Assembly: GCA_018366495.1 (NCBI GenBank)
Contig: JAGZHZ010000010.1
Span: 23,804 to 87,803, forward strand
Length of the DNA: 64,000 bases
DNA from: Clostridiales bacterium
Lineage (GTDB): Bacteria > Bacillota > Clostridia > Lachnospirales > Lachnospiraceae
Direction of reading: 5' to 3'
Part shown: piece after piece, positions 15,591 to 24,760 of the stretch
Layout of the letters: every line of letters starts with the position of its first letter
How positions within the stretch are numbered: the stretch's first letter is position 1
Notes under the pieces: generated by a model
Database searches by the model: none
Seen by the model: the letters and a program-made list of their open reading frames with translations, nothing else
What the model was told of the DNA's origin: nothing
Program-made: the position numbers and the translations under genes

Positions 15591-18500
15591 CTATTCTTCC
15601 AACTCCTCTTCAATCAGATTTACTGATACGAGTGTAGACACTCCCTTTTCCTGCATTGTAATCCCGTATAAACGGTCTGCTGCTTCCATCGTGCCTCGTC
15701 TATGAGTAATAATAATAAATTGTGTGTTTTTTGTCAACTTGTGCAGATATTTTGCATAACGGCTGACATTGGAATCATCCAATGCAGCTTCTATCTCATC
15801 TAAAAGACAGAAGGGAGAAGGTTTTAAATTCTGAATCGCAAACAACAGTGCAATCGCTGTCAAAGCTTTTTCTCCCCCGGAAAGCTGCATCATATTTTGT
15901 AGCTTCTTTCCCGGCGGCTGTGCAATAATACGAATGCCAGCTTCCAAAAGGTCTTCCCCTTCCATCAGCTCCAATGTTCCTTTTCCGCCGCCGAACAACT
16001 GTTTAAATGCTTTGTCAAATTCAGCCTGGATCTGTGCAAATTTTTCTTTAAACTGCATTCGCATTCCCTCATCCAACTCTTTGATAATCTTTTCAAGAGC
16101 CTGTTTTGCCTGTGTCAGATCTTCATGCTGCGTATTCAAAAATGTGTGCCGTTCTGACAGCTCTTTATATTCCTCAATCGCATTGACATTGACATTTCCC
16201 AGAGCGCGAATCTCATTTTTTAGCTGTCCAATCTGTTTTTTGATTTCTGCACTGTCTTTCCATTCTTCTTTTTGGTATGGCGCTGCCTGTCCCGGAGTCA
16301 GTTCATATTCTTCCCACAGATAATGGATTCTATTTTCCTTCCATTCTTCTGTCTTTTCTTTTTGTGCATTCAGACGGAAAAGTTCTTTATCCAGCATATT
16401 GACCTTCTCAGAAATCTCTTCCCTTTTCTGAAAGAAAGCCTTATATTCTTTGTTCTGTTCTTCTCTTTGTCTGTCCAATTCTTCTATCTGTGATCTTGAT
16501 TCTTTTTCCTGTTCCTCAAGCTGCTCCATTTTCTTTTTTGTGTCTTCAATCTCTTCTTCTTTTTTTCTTTTTTCTTCTCGTTCCTGATGCTGTTTTATCT
16601 CTAAATCCTTCTGTTCCTGAAGAAGATTCTGAATTTCTGCCAGAATACGGTTTAAATCGTGTTCCACATACGTTTTTTTCTGAGTGACGGCTGCTTTTTG
16701 TATCCCGATATCAGCCGATTCGGCAAGATGCATCTCCTGTTTCTTTTTCTTTTCCGTCAGAACTGCCTGATCTGATTCAATCTGACGCTCTGTCTGTTTT
16801 TCTTTCTGAATGGACTGGTCAATTTCCCGCTCAATCTGTTTCTTTCCTTCGGTGATTTCCAGAACTTGACTTTCCAGTTCAGAAGACTCCATTTTCAGGC
16901 TGACATATCCTGCTCTTGTCTCTGCATTTTTATTTTTCATCTGTGTCAGTTTCATCGCAGTTGTATTCTGATCCAGATACTCTTTTTGCAGCTGTTCTTT
17001 TAGTTTCACAATCTCGTCTCGTTTTTCTGCCCGTTTCTTTCTGTTCTTTTCCGTCTCTTCCTGAAGATTCAGAAGCTCCTCTTTCAGATTCTGGACACGT
17101 TTTGTCATCTCTTCAATCTCTCTTCTTCTGCCCAGAAGATTATTTGTATTTTTAAACGCTCCTCCTGTCATGGAACCGCCTGGATTTAAAGATTCCCCTT
17201 CCAGTGTCACAATACGCAGAGAATAGGAATATTTTCTTGCCAGTGCAATCGCATGGTCAATTTCATCAACCACCACGGTCTTTCCAAGCAGATACTGGAC
17301 AATACTGCTGTATTTTCTATCTGCCTTCACAAGTGTGCTGGCAAGTCCAATCACTCCTGCCTCCTCTAAAGCTTTCACTGCTGAAAAAGATCCTCTTTCT
17401 TTGACGGCAGTCAAAGGCAAAAATGTCGCACGTCCATATCCATTTTTTTTCAAATATGAAATCATCCGCTTCGCTGTCTCTTCATCCTCTGTTACAATAT
17501 TTTGTACACTGCCTCCAAGCGCTGTCTCAATCGCTGTCTCATATGATTTTTCCACTTGAATCAGATCAGCAACCACACCCAGAATCCCTTTTTCTGTCTT
17601 CTTTTTTTCCATGACACGACGGATACTGTTTCCATATCCGTCATATCTCTCTGTAATGTGTATCAGCGATTCCAGTCTGGATGCTTCTCTATGATACACT
17701 GCCTGATCCCTCTCTATCTTCTGCATTTGATCAGACAGAACTTTCTGCATTTTTTCTGTTTCCTTTTCCAGACTGCTGCCCTTTTGTTCCAGCGCTTCAA
17801 TTTGCGTTTTTCTTTCATTCGCATCTTTTTCCAGCGCTTCAATCATACTTTCCTGTTCGGATTCTTCACTGCGCAGACGCAAAATTTTCTGGCTCAATTC
17901 TGCTTTTCGTATACCGATCTGTTCCAGCATAGTGTCATATCGCTGCATCCGCACTTTTGTAGAAGAACGCCCATTTAAAAGAGAAATAATTGCGTCTTTC
18001 CCTTCCTGAATACTCTGCTCCGCCTGTTCGATCTCTGTCAAAAGCTGCTGCCTTTCATTTTCATTTTCTGCTTCCTTTGCGCAGAACATCTCAAGGTGGT
18101 GCTCTACTTCTTTTAATTCTTCCAGATATGTTTCTTTTTGTTCTGTATGAATTTTTAAATTTTTACCGATCGTCTCCATTCTCTCGGTATAATGTTTTTC
18201 ATTTTGTAAAATAGAATGAATCTGTTCCTCAAACAGCTGAATCTGATTTTCCATCCCCTGATTCTTCATCATGGACTCATTTCTCTGTGATTTTAACGTC
18301 TCAATCCGTCCATTCAGATTTTCCAGCCCGCATTCCATTTTCTCATAGTCAGATTTTATGTGTTCCTGCTGAGTTTTTGCTGTTTTCAGTTCTTCTTCCG
18401 TCGTCTCACATTTCTCATTCAGTTCTGCCAGAAGTGTGCGGATACGTTTCATTTCCATTAAAAATAAATTGACATCGAATGTTTTTAGTTTTTCTCTTCT

Positions 18501-19151
18501 GTCCAGATACACTTTTGCCTTTTCTGACTGGCGCTCCAGAGGTCCTAATTGTTTTGTCAGTTCATTTAAAATATCACAGACACGCACTAAATTTTTCTGC
18601 TCGTCTTCCAGTTTTTTCTGTGCCGTCGCTTTTCTGCGCTTAAATTTGACAATCCCAGCTGCTTCATCAAATAATTCTCTTCTTTCCTCCGGTCTTCCGC
18701 TTAAGATTTTATCAATCTGCCCTTGTCCGATAATCGAATATCCTTCTTTTCCGATACCGGTGTCGTAAAACATTTCATTGATATCCTTCAGTCGGCACGC
18801 CGTTCCATTCAGCAGATATTCACTCTCGCCGGAACGATAAAGTCTTCTCGTTACCGTCACTTCTTTGTATGATACTGGAAGTTTTCCGTCACGATTGTCA
18901 AGTGTAATGGCTACTGACGCATAGCTGAGAGGTTTTCTGTTTTCTGTTCCTGCAAAAATCACATCCTGCATATTTCCGCCTCGCAGCTGTTTAGCGCTCT
19001 GTTCTCCCAAAACCCAGCGCACCGCATCCGCCACATTGCTCTTTCCGCTTCCATTGGGTCCTACAATTCCTGTGATTCCATTGTGAAACTGCAGCAAAAT
19101 TTTATTGGCAAAGGATTTAAAACCCTGTATCTCAATACTTTTTAAATACAT
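15591..19151 (-). CDS. smc: Chromosome segregation ATPase SMC
   Basis: Condensin ATPase that with ScpA/ScpB organises and segregates the chromosome. It is 1186 aa, the usual length. Walker A GPNGSGKSN lies near residue 32. Coiled coils (about 170-500 and 670-1010) flank a hinge (about 515-635) containing the paired-glycine region GGSMTGG. The C-terminal head has signature LSGGEKALTAIALLFA and Walker B CLLDEIEAALDD. It overlaps rnc by ten bases and precedes ftsY. Confidence 0.97.
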   Translation of the reverse strand: MYLKSIEIQGFKSFANKILLQFHNGITGIVGPNGSGKSNVADAVRWVLGEQSAKQLRGGNMQDVIFAGTENRKPLSYASVAITLDNRDGKLPVSYKEVTVTRRLYRSGESEYLLNGTACRLKDINEMFYDTGIGKEGYSIIGQGQIDKILSGRPEERRELFDEAAGIVKFKRRKATAQKKLEDEQKNLVRVCDILNELTKQLGPLERQSEKAKVYLDRREKLKTFDVNLFLMEMKRIRTLLAELNEKCETTEEELKTAKTQQEHIKSDYEKMECGLENLNGRIETLKSQRNESMMKNQGMENQIQLFEEQIHSILQNEKHYTERMETIGKNLKIHTEQKETYLEELKEVEHHLEMFCAKEAENENERQQLLTEIEQAEQSIQEGKDAIISLLNGRSSTKVRMQRYDTMLEQIGIRKAELSQKILRLRSEESEQESMIEALEKDANERKTQIEALEQKGSSLEKETEKMQKVLSDQMQKIERDQAVYHREASRLESLIHITERYDGYGNSIRRVMEKKKTEKGILGVVADLIQVEKSYETAIETALGGSVQNIVTEDEETAKRMISYLKKNGYGRATFLPLTAVKERGSFSAVKALEEAGVIGLASTLVKADRKYSSIVQYLLGKTVVVDEIDHAIALARKYSYSLRIVTLEGESLNPGGSMTGGAFKNTNNLLGRRREIEEMTKRVQNLKEELLNLQEETEKNRKKRAEKRDEIVKLKEQLQKEYLDQNTTAMKLTQMKNKNAETRAGYVSLKMESSELESQVLEITEGKKQIEREIDQSIQKEKQTERQIESDQAVLTEKKKKQEMHLAESADIGIQKAAVTQKKTYVEHDLNRILAEIQNLLQEQKDLEIKQHQEREEKRKKEEEIEDTKKKMEQLEEQEKESRSQIEELDRQREEQNKEYKAFFQKREEISEKVNMLDKELFRLNAQKEKTEEWKENRIHYLWEEYELTPGQAAPYQKEEWKDSAEIKKQIGQLKNEIRALGNVNVNAIEEYKELSERHTFLNTQHEDLTQAKQALEKIIKELDEGMRMQFKEKFAQIQAEFDKAFKQLFGGGKGTLELMEGEDLLEAGIRIIAQPPGKKLQNMMQLSGGEKALTAIALLFAIQNLKPSPFCLLDEIEAALDDSNVSRYAKYLHKLTKNTQFIIITHRRGTMEAADRLYGITMQEKGVSTLVSVNLIEEELEE

Positions 19152-19855
19152 GTGCCTTCTATCTTTCCTTTCAAAGTGATGATTGCACGGTAGGCAGCTT
19201 CCTGTTCAGCTCCTTTTTTCGTATGTCCTGTGCCTCTTGCGATCACTTTTTCTCCAATCAGAACGTCTACAAAAAACTTCTTGTCATGATCCGGACCTTC
19301 TTCACCGGCAAGCACATAAGAGATACCGTCCTCTTTAAAATCCCCCTGCACAATTTCCTGTAAAATAGTCTTGCTATCGTAAAAGAGCTTTTTATGTTCA
19401 ATATCTTTTAATATAAAACGATGAATAAACTCTTTTGCATTAGCAAAACCACCATCCAGATAAATCGCTCCGATCACTGCCTCCATTGCATCTGATACAA
19501 TCGAATCTCTCTTTCTTCCTCCTGTCAGTTCCTCGCCTTTTCCTAATCTCAGATAATTTCCAAGTTCCAATTCTCTTGCACACAATGCCAATGTCGGTTC
19601 GCACACAATACTTGCCCGAAACTTTGTCAGATCCCCCTCCGGCATTTCTGGGTAATGTATAAATAAAAATTCACTGCTGACAATTTCTAAAACCGCATCG
19701 CCTAAAAATTCCAGCCGTTCATTATCCTTTAGGCCTTCCATTTTATGTTCGTTTGCAAAAGAGCTATGTGTCACCGCCTGTTTCAGCAGTTCAAAACTTC
19801 TGAACTTGTAACCGCTCTTTCTTTCCAATTCTTTGATTGACCAATTGCTCTGCAT
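19142..19855 (-). CDS. rnc: Ribonuclease III
   Basis: Double-strand-specific endoribonuclease for rRNA and mRNA processing. It is 237 aa. The catalytic signature ERLEFLGDAVLE (about residue 46) and the second acidic cluster SDAMEAVIGAIYLD are intact; the C-terminal double-stranded RNA-binding domain ends GTGHTKKGAEQEAAYRAI. It overlaps smc by ten bases. The 85 bp gap to acpP contains a strong GC-rich hairpin without a clear T run, possibly a processing site. Confidence 0.96.
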   Translation of the reverse strand: MQSNWSIKELERKSGYKFRSFELLKQAVTHSSFANEHKMEGLKDNERLEFLGDAVLEIVSSEFLFIHYPEMPEGDLTKFRASIVCEPTLALCARELELGNYLRLGKGEELTGGRKRDSIVSDAMEAVIGAIYLDGGFANAKEFIHRFILKDIEHKKLFYDSKTILQEIVQGDFKEDGISYVLAGEEGPDHDKKFFVDVLIGEKVIARGTGHTKKGAEQEAAYRAIITLKGKIEGTCI

Positions 19856-19884
19856 ACTCTTTCCCCTTCTTTTCCATATGAAAT

Positions 19885-19916
19885 GGGGGCAGTCGCAGTA
19901 TCATTGCGACGCCCCC
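19885..19916 (-). other. GC-rich hairpin between acpP and rnc
   Basis: GGGGGC and GTCGCA pair with TGCGAC and GCCCCC around a 7-base loop, with one bulged A. On the minus strand it lies in the rnc leader and is not followed by a T run, so it is not an ordinary terminator. It may stabilise the acpP message or be a processing site. Confidence 0.6.
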
Positions 19917-19940
19917 CTGCTTTTTCTTTTTGTTTATTCA

Positions 19941-20171
19941 TTAATTTAACGCATTTTTGATTTGCTCAACAGCATCACCAACAGATACAATTTTCTCTAC
20001 TTCCTCATTTGGAATTTCAATATCAAATTCTTCCTCAATTCCCATAATAATTTGAAATACATCCAGAGAATCAGCTCCTAAATCATCTACAAAAGTCGTT
20101 TCCGTCGTGATCTCGTCTGCGTTCACGTTTAACACCTCTGCTATAATCTGCTGTAATTTTTCAAATTCCAT
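19941..20171 (-). CDS. acpP: Acyl carrier protein
   Basis: Carries growing acyl chains in fatty acid synthesis on a 4'-phosphopantetheine arm. It is 76 aa, acidic, with the attachment serine in GADSLDVFQ (about residue 36). I start it at the ATG at 20171 (MEFEKLQQII), the normal N-terminus, although a TTG three codons upstream is also in frame; the binding site AAAGGA fits either poorly. It follows plsX by 21 bp, giving the conserved plsX-acpP-rnc order. Confidence 0.96.
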   Translation of the reverse strand: MEFEKLQQIIAEVLNVNADEITTETTFVDDLGADSLDVFQIIMGIEEEFDIEIPNEEVEKIVSVGDAVEQIKNALN

Positions 20172-20192
20172 TCCTTTCAATCCTTTCCTTGT

Positions 20193-21206
20193 TTAATTTT
20201 CCTGCATCATAATCTTTTCTCTGATTTTTTCATTAATCTGCTGTTGTTTAAACTGCACACATTGAATAATTGAATTGGTGATTTCATTAGCCTTAGAACT
20301 GCCGTGTGCCTTTACTACAAGCCCGTTTAGCCCCAGAAGCGGTGCTCCCCCATACTGCCCTGCATCGAAGGCCTTTAAAGTCTTTTTCAGCGCCGGTTTT
20401 ACCAGCATAGCACCAATTTTGCTTCTCAGCGTTGTCATCATCCCCTGCTTTACTTTGCTGATCAGCACAGCGCCCACTCCTTCATAAAGCTTCAAAATTA
20501 CATTGCCCACAAATGCTTCACAGACGATTACATCACAGATGCCATATGGAATATCTCTTGCCTCCACACTGCCTATAAAATTGATGTCTGTACATTGTTT
20601 CAAGAGCGGAAATGTCTCCTTTACCAGTGCATTTCCCTTTTCTTCCTCTGCCCCGATATTGACAATACCTACTTTTGGATTTTTAATGCCAACTACATGC
20701 TCCATATAAGTCGCACCCATTTTGGCAAACTGTACGAGGTGGGATGGTCTTGCATCGACATTGGCTCCGCAGTCTACCAGCAGAGCAACGCCATTCTTCG
20801 TCGGAATCAGAGGCGCCAGAGGCGGTCTTTCAATTCCTTTGATTCTGCCGACAATCAGCTGCCCTCCTACTAGAATGGCGCCGCTGCTTCCAGCTGACAC
20901 AAAAGCGTCAGCCTGACCTTTTTTTACAAGATTCATTCCGACAACAATCGAGGAATCTTTTTTTGAACGGATGGCTTTCACCGGCGGTTCAGCTGTCTCG
21001 ATCACCTCACTGGCACAGACAATCTCAATCTGCTCTTTTGGATAAGTATATTTCTGCAGCTGATCTTCTATGTCTTTTTGCTTTCCAGTCAGAATCACTT
21101 TGATGTCATTTCTTTTATTGACCGCATCAACCGCTCCCTGCACAATCTCCGCAGGGGCATTGTCTCCGCCCATAGCGTCCACTACCACTCTCACCATTTC
21201 CTGCAT
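20193..21206 (-). CDS. plsX: Phosphate acyltransferase PlsX
   Basis: Makes acyl-phosphate from acyl-ACP, the first step of phosphatidic acid synthesis via PlsY. It is 337 aa. Family motifs are VVVDAMGGDNAP (about residues 7-18), SAGSSGAILVGG, LVDCGAN and CEAFVGNV. The start at 21206 is eight bases after AGGAGG. It opens the plsX-acpP-rnc-smc-ftsY run from its own promoter. Confidence 0.96.
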   Translation of the reverse strand: MQEMVRVVVDAMGGDNAPAEIVQGAVDAVNKRNDIKVILTGKQKDIEDQLQKYTYPKEQIEIVCASEVIETAEPPVKAIRSKKDSSIVVGMNLVKKGQADAFVSAGSSGAILVGGQLIVGRIKGIERPPLAPLIPTKNGVALLVDCGANVDARPSHLVQFAKMGATYMEHVVGIKNPKVGIVNIGAEEEKGNALVKETFPLLKQCTDINFIGSVEARDIPYGICDVIVCEAFVGNVILKLYEGVGAVLISKVKQGMMTTLRSKIGAMLVKPALKKTLKAFDAGQYGGAPLLGLNGLVVKAHGSSKANEITNSIIQCVQFKQQQINEKIREKIMMQEN

Positions 21207-21236
21207 GACACATTCCTCCTCGCATATCTATAGACT

Positions 21237-21265
21237 AATATACTAAACATCATTCTAAAAATCAA
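21237..21265 (-). promoter_or_regulatory. Sigma-A promoter of plsX
   Basis: TTGATT, 17 bases, TATATT, 31 bp before the plsX start. I looked for a FapR-type operator around it and did not find a convincing one. Confidence 0.65.
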
Positions 21266-21303
21266 TATCTATTTTTATATGGTTTTATTATTATCGTTTA
21301 GAA

Positions 21304-21333
21304 CAAAATGAGACCGTCTTTCAACGGTCTCAT
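21304..21333 (-). terminator. Terminator of rpmF
   Basis: Perfect 10-base arms (ATGAGACCGT/ACGGTCTCAT) with a 6-base loop, followed by TTTTG on the minus strand, 18 bp after the rpmF stop. Confidence 0.9.
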
Positions 21334-21350
21334 AAGCATCCTGACTTTAA

Positions 21351-21530
21351 TCAGTCAACAGATACAATTTCTTTTTTGTTATATGTTCCGCAGTTTTTGC
21401 AAACTCTGTGGGACATCATCAGCTCGCCGCATTTGCTGCATTTTACTAAGTTCGGAGCAGTCATTTTCCAGTTTGCTCTTCTCTTATCTCTTCTTCCTTT
21501 GGAAGATTTATTTTTTGGACAAATAGACAT
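21351..21530 (-). CDS. rpmF: 50S ribosomal protein bL32 (zinc-binding form)
   Basis: Small ribosomal protein, 59 aa (MSICPKNKSSKGRRDKRRAN at the start). Two CxxC pairs (CSKCGE and CKNCGT) form a zinc ribbon, so this is the cysteine-containing version; an extra Cys is at residue 4. The binding site AAGGAGGTG overlaps the last codons of the upstream gene, whose stop is three bases before this start. The DUF177-rpmF-plsX order is widely conserved. Confidence 0.95.
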   Translation of the reverse strand: MSICPKNKSSKGRRDKRRANWKMTAPNLVKCSKCGELMMSHRVCKNCGTYNKKEIVSVD

Positions 21531-21533
21531 GGT

Positions 21534-22061
21534 TTACACCTCCTTAAATTTGCTAAAAATATCTCGGATTTTGGCCATTCTTGGATCTAAATCTGTGCTT
21601 TCACAGTCACAGGTTTCATGGTTTAAATTGACTCCGCACACATTACAGATTCCTTTACAGTCTTCTTTGCATAACACATGTAACGGCCAATTCACTAAAA
21701 TTTCACCATAAAGCAGTTTATCCACATCCAGGTTGTATCCATCAATATAGTAGTGTTCATCTAACGCTTTTATCCGATCTTCACTTGTCTGCTTCATGTC
21801 GATCTCTTTGTCAATCTCCAGAATCATTGACCAGTGTACATCTTCTAAACAGCGATCGCAAGGTATCACTAATTCCAGTTCTGCCTCGCCTTCTACGTGC
21901 AGGACACGGTTCCCGGTATTTGTAATCTCCAAATGGACAGGTTCCTTCCTACAGATAGGAAAACTTCCAAGCTTTGATTCAAATGTCTTCATCTCCAGTA
22001 AAGCATCCGTTTTCATTCTTTTGCCGTCTCTGGTTAAAACTTCCGTCAAATTAATCAGCAT
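21534..22061 (-). CDS. DUF177/YceD family protein (23S rRNA accumulation)
   Basis: 175 aa protein of the YceD/DUF177 family, linked in other bacteria and plants to 23S rRNA accumulation. It has two cysteine clusters: PCDRCLED near the middle and the C-terminal set CKEDCKGICNVCGVNLN followed by CDC, probably metal binding. The start is the ATG at 22061 after AGGAGGGC; the longer reading overlaps its promoter. It is translationally coupled to rpmF. The molecular function is not settled for the family. Confidence 0.9.
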   Translation of the reverse strand: MLINLTEVLTRDGKRMKTDALLEMKTFESKLGSFPICRKEPVHLEITNTGNRVLHVEGEAELELVIPCDRCLEDVHWSMILEIDKEIDMKQTSEDRIKALDEHYYIDGYNLDVDKLLYGEILVNWPLHVLCKEDCKGICNVCGVNLNHETCDCESTDLDPRMAKIRDIFSKFKEV

Positions 22062-22088
22062 ATCAGCCCTCCTATTCACACTTTCACT

Positions 22089-22117
22089 ATTATACATAGA
22101 TTGTATTTATTTGTCAA
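22089..22117 (-). promoter_or_regulatory. Perfect consensus sigma-A promoter (DUF177-rpmF)
   Basis: TTGACA, exactly 17 bases, TATAAT, about 28 bp upstream of the DUF177 start. A strong promoter for a ribosomal protein gene is expected. Confidence 0.9.
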
Positions 22118-22191
22118 CCTGTTTTTTCCTAAATGTCAAGGAAAATTCCTTGACCAAAAACTGCCGTTCCGATGCTGCTCTTTTTTGCAGA

Positions 22192-22231
22192 GAAAAGCCT
22201 TCCGTCACCGTACCACAGCGGAAGGCTTTTC
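22192..22231 (-). terminator. Terminator of ackA
   Basis: Perfect 13-base arms (GAAAAGCCTTCCG with its complement) around a 14-base loop, just after the ackA stop. T-rich on the minus-strand exit side. Confidence 0.88.
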
Positions 22232-22254
22232 CAAAAATCACAAAATAAACTTTA

Positions 22255-23445
22255 TTATTTTACAAGTGCAACGGTTTCACGGCAGATTGCAAGTTCTTCA
22301 TTTGTAGGAATTACACATACTTTTACTTTGGAATCCGGAGTAGAGATTACGATTTCTTCTCCTCTCTTTCCGTTTGCTTCTTTATCCAGTTCAATTCCTA
22401 AATATCCCAGGTAGCTTACTACTTTTTCACGAACCGGGCACGCATTCTCTCCGATACCTGCTGTGAACGTGATCGCGTCTACGCCATTTAAAGCTGCTAC
22501 ATATCCGCCTACGAATTTTGCAATGCCGTAACACAGAACTTCAATCGCATTTTCTGCATTCTTATTTCCGTTCTGGGCAGCTTCATTCAGGTCACGGAAA
22601 TCGCTTGACAGATTGGACAGTCCCTGAAGACCTGATTTTTTGTTTAATACGTTCATGATTCCTGCAATATCCAGATTTTCTTTCTTTGCAATGAATTCCA
22701 TGATTGCCGGATCAATATTTCCAGAACGTGTTCCCATCACAACACCTTCCAGTGGAGTCAGACCCATTGTTGTATCAATACATTTTCCGTTCAGAACAGC
22801 GCTGATGGAAGAACCGTTTCCGAGATGGCAGACGATCACTTTTGAATTTTCCGGGTCTAATCCTAAAAATTCAACAGTACGTTTTGATACGAAGCTGTGA
22901 GAAGTTCCGTGGAAGCCATATCTTCTCACTTTGTATTTCTCATAATATTCGATCGGCAGACCATACAGATAAGCTTTTGCAGGCATTGTCTGATGGAAAG
23001 CAGTATCGAATACTGCTACCATAGGAACTCCTGGCATCAGCTCTTTGCATACGTTGATACCGATTAAGTTTGCAGGATTATGTAAAGGCGCCAGATCGTT
23101 GCACTCTTCTACTGCTTTGATCACTTCATCGTTAATCACTACAGAAGAAGCAAATTTTTCTCCGCCGTGTACTACTCTGTGTCCAACTGCTTCGATTTCT
23201 TTTAAGCTTTTGATTGCTCCTGTTTTATCATTTGTCAGGGCATCCAGTACCATCTGGATTGCCTCTTTATGTGTCGGCATCGCAGCTTCTGTCACTTCTT
23301 TGTCGCATCCTGCTTTCTGATAAACGAGTCTTCCGTCAATTCCGATTCTCTCACAAAGTCCTTTTGCCAGCACTGCTTCGGTATCAGAATTAATCAGCTG
23401 ATATTTCAAAGAAGAGCTTCCGCAGTTTATAACTAAAACGTTCAT
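22255..23445 (-). CDS. ackA: Acetate kinase
   Basis: Makes ATP and acetate from acetyl phosphate, the energy-yielding end of mixed-acid fermentation. It is 396 aa. Signatures are VLVINCGSSSLKYQL at the N-terminus, HRVVHGGEKF (about 93), VFDTAFHQTMP, HGTSHSFV and the phosphate loop HLGNGSS (about 207). It starts 23 bp after pta with a GGAGG site, so the two enzymes of the acetyl-CoA-to-acetate route are co-transcribed. Confidence 0.97.
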   Translation of the reverse strand: MNVLVINCGSSSLKYQLINSDTEAVLAKGLCERIGIDGRLVYQKAGCDKEVTEAAMPTHKEAIQMVLDALTNDKTGAIKSLKEIEAVGHRVVHGGEKFASSVVINDEVIKAVEECNDLAPLHNPANLIGINVCKELMPGVPMVAVFDTAFHQTMPAKAYLYGLPIEYYEKYKVRRYGFHGTSHSFVSKRTVEFLGLDPENSKVIVCHLGNGSSISAVLNGKCIDTTMGLTPLEGVVMGTRSGNIDPAIMEFIAKKENLDIAGIMNVLNKKSGLQGLSNLSSDFRDLNEAAQNGNKNAENAIEVLCYGIAKFVGGYVAALNGVDAITFTAGIGENACPVREKVVSYLGYLGIELDKEANGKRGEEIVISTPDSKVKVCVIPTNEELAICRETVALVK

Positions 23446-23468
23446 TTTCTTATCCTCCGTTTCAAAAT

Positions 23469-24464
23469 TTATTCAGCCTGACACTGAACAGCTGTAATGG
23501 CAACAACACCTACGATATCTTCTGCACTGCATCCTCTGGAGAGGTCGTTAACAGGTTTTGCGATACCCTGTGTGATTGGGCCATAAGCTTCTGCTTTTGC
23601 CAGTCTCTGAACTAATTTATATCCAATATTTCCTGCATCCAGATCTGGGAATACAAGTACATTTGCCTTTCCTGCTACGGAGCTTCCTGGTGCTTTAGAA
23701 GCGCCTACGCTTGGAACGATCGCAGCATCTAACTGGAATTCTCCGTCCAGTTTCAGATTTGGATACTGTTCTTTTGCGATTCCTGTAGCTTCTACCACTT
23801 TGTCAACATCTGCATGTTTTGCACTTCCTTTTGTGGAATGGGACAGCATTGCTACAACTGGCTCCTGCTGAACTAACAGTTCAAAGGATTCTGCGGAAGA
23901 TCCTGCGATTGCTGCCAGTTCTTCTGGATTTGGATTCTGATTTAATCCACTGTCTGCAAAGATAAATGTTCCGTTTGCGCCATATTCACAGTTTGGAACA
24001 ACCATCAGGAAGAATGCGGAAACTAATTTTGTGCCTGGTTTTGTCTTTAAAATCTGAAGACATGGTCTTAAAGTATCAGCTGTAGAGTGGCATGCTCCTG
24101 AAACCATACCGTCAGCATCTCCCATTTTTACCATCATAACACCGTAATACAGATACTGGTTTAACAGAATTTCTCTTGCTTTTTCTTCTGTCATACCTTT
24201 TTTCTGTCTTAATTCTACTAATTTTGCAACATAAGCATCTGTTCTCTCAGATTTAGCAGGATCTACAATCTTTGCTCCTGAGATGTCCAGTCCTTCACTG
24301 CCTTTTTTGATTTCTTCTTCACTTCCTACTAAAACGATATCAGCGATGCCTTCTTTTAAAATCTGAGCAGTCGCTTCATATGTTCTGCGGTCTTCTGTCT
24401 CCGGAAGTACGATTACTTTCTTGTTGTCTTTTGCTCTCTGTTTGATTACGTCAATAAATCCCAT
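23469..24464 (-). CDS. pta: Phosphate acetyltransferase
   Basis: Converts acetyl-CoA and phosphate to acetyl phosphate. It is the short (331 aa), catalytic-domain-only form typical of Firmicutes, without the N-terminal DRTGG/BioD-like regions. Recognisable segments include VIVLPETEDRRTYEA, KMGDADGMVSGA, FIFADSGLNQNP and the C-terminal PVNDLSRGCSAEDIVG. It is first in the pta-ackA operon and has a good promoter. Confidence 0.97.
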   Translation of the reverse strand: MGFIDVIKQRAKDNKKVIVLPETEDRRTYEATAQILKEGIADIVLVGSEEEIKKGSEGLDISGAKIVDPAKSERTDAYVAKLVELRQKKGMTEEKAREILLNQYLYYGVMMVKMGDADGMVSGACHSTADTLRPCLQILKTKPGTKLVSAFFLMVVPNCEYGANGTFIFADSGLNQNPNPEELAAIAGSSAESFELLVQQEPVVAMLSHSTKGSAKHADVDKVVEATGIAKEQYPNLKLDGEFQLDAAIVPSVGASKAPGSSVAGKANVLVFPDLDAGNIGYKLVQRLAKAEAYGPITQGIAKPVNDLSRGCSAEDIVGVVAITAVQCQAE

Positions 24465-24534
24465 GATTCTTTGACTCCTTTCATTCTTTCCGCTTTTTTA
24501 TGTTGTACATGCTTCGGCACATACTTATGTCTTA

Positions 24535-24563
24535 ATTATACTGCGAACCTTTTTGAATTTCAA
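24535..24563 (-). promoter_or_regulatory. Sigma-A promoter of pta-ackA
   Basis: TTGAAA, 17 bases, TATAAT, about 70 bp upstream of the pta start codon. Confidence 0.8.
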
Positions 24564-24714
24564 CCATTCCTTTGTATATTTTTCCAAACAACACCTGACT
24601 TTACCCCTCTGTTTTTCATTGAGCACGCAGTTTCATTTTTGTTGTCTTTTTGATTTTCGTATGATATGTTAAAAAAGAGAACGAATTTACCATAAAATTT
24701 TTAAATTTATTATA

Positions 24715-24741
24715 AGCAGTCTGCGGCATCTGCCGCCTGCT
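24715..24741 (+). other. Hairpin in the tmcAL leader
   Basis: GCGGC/GCCGC with a 4-base loop inside AGCAG/CTGCT, with a 3-base bulge, ending about 20 bp before the tmcAL ATG. The only binding site available, GAAAGGA, is directly after it, so it may influence initiation. The rest of this gap is AT-rich, with the pta promoter on the other strand. Confidence 0.5.
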
Positions 24742-24760
24742 GGAATGAAAGGATTTTTTT

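Noticed and set aside
22101..22248. Plus-strand frames in the ackA/DUF177 gap
   Set aside because: This gap holds the ackA terminator and the DUF177 promoter; the frames have no start signals.
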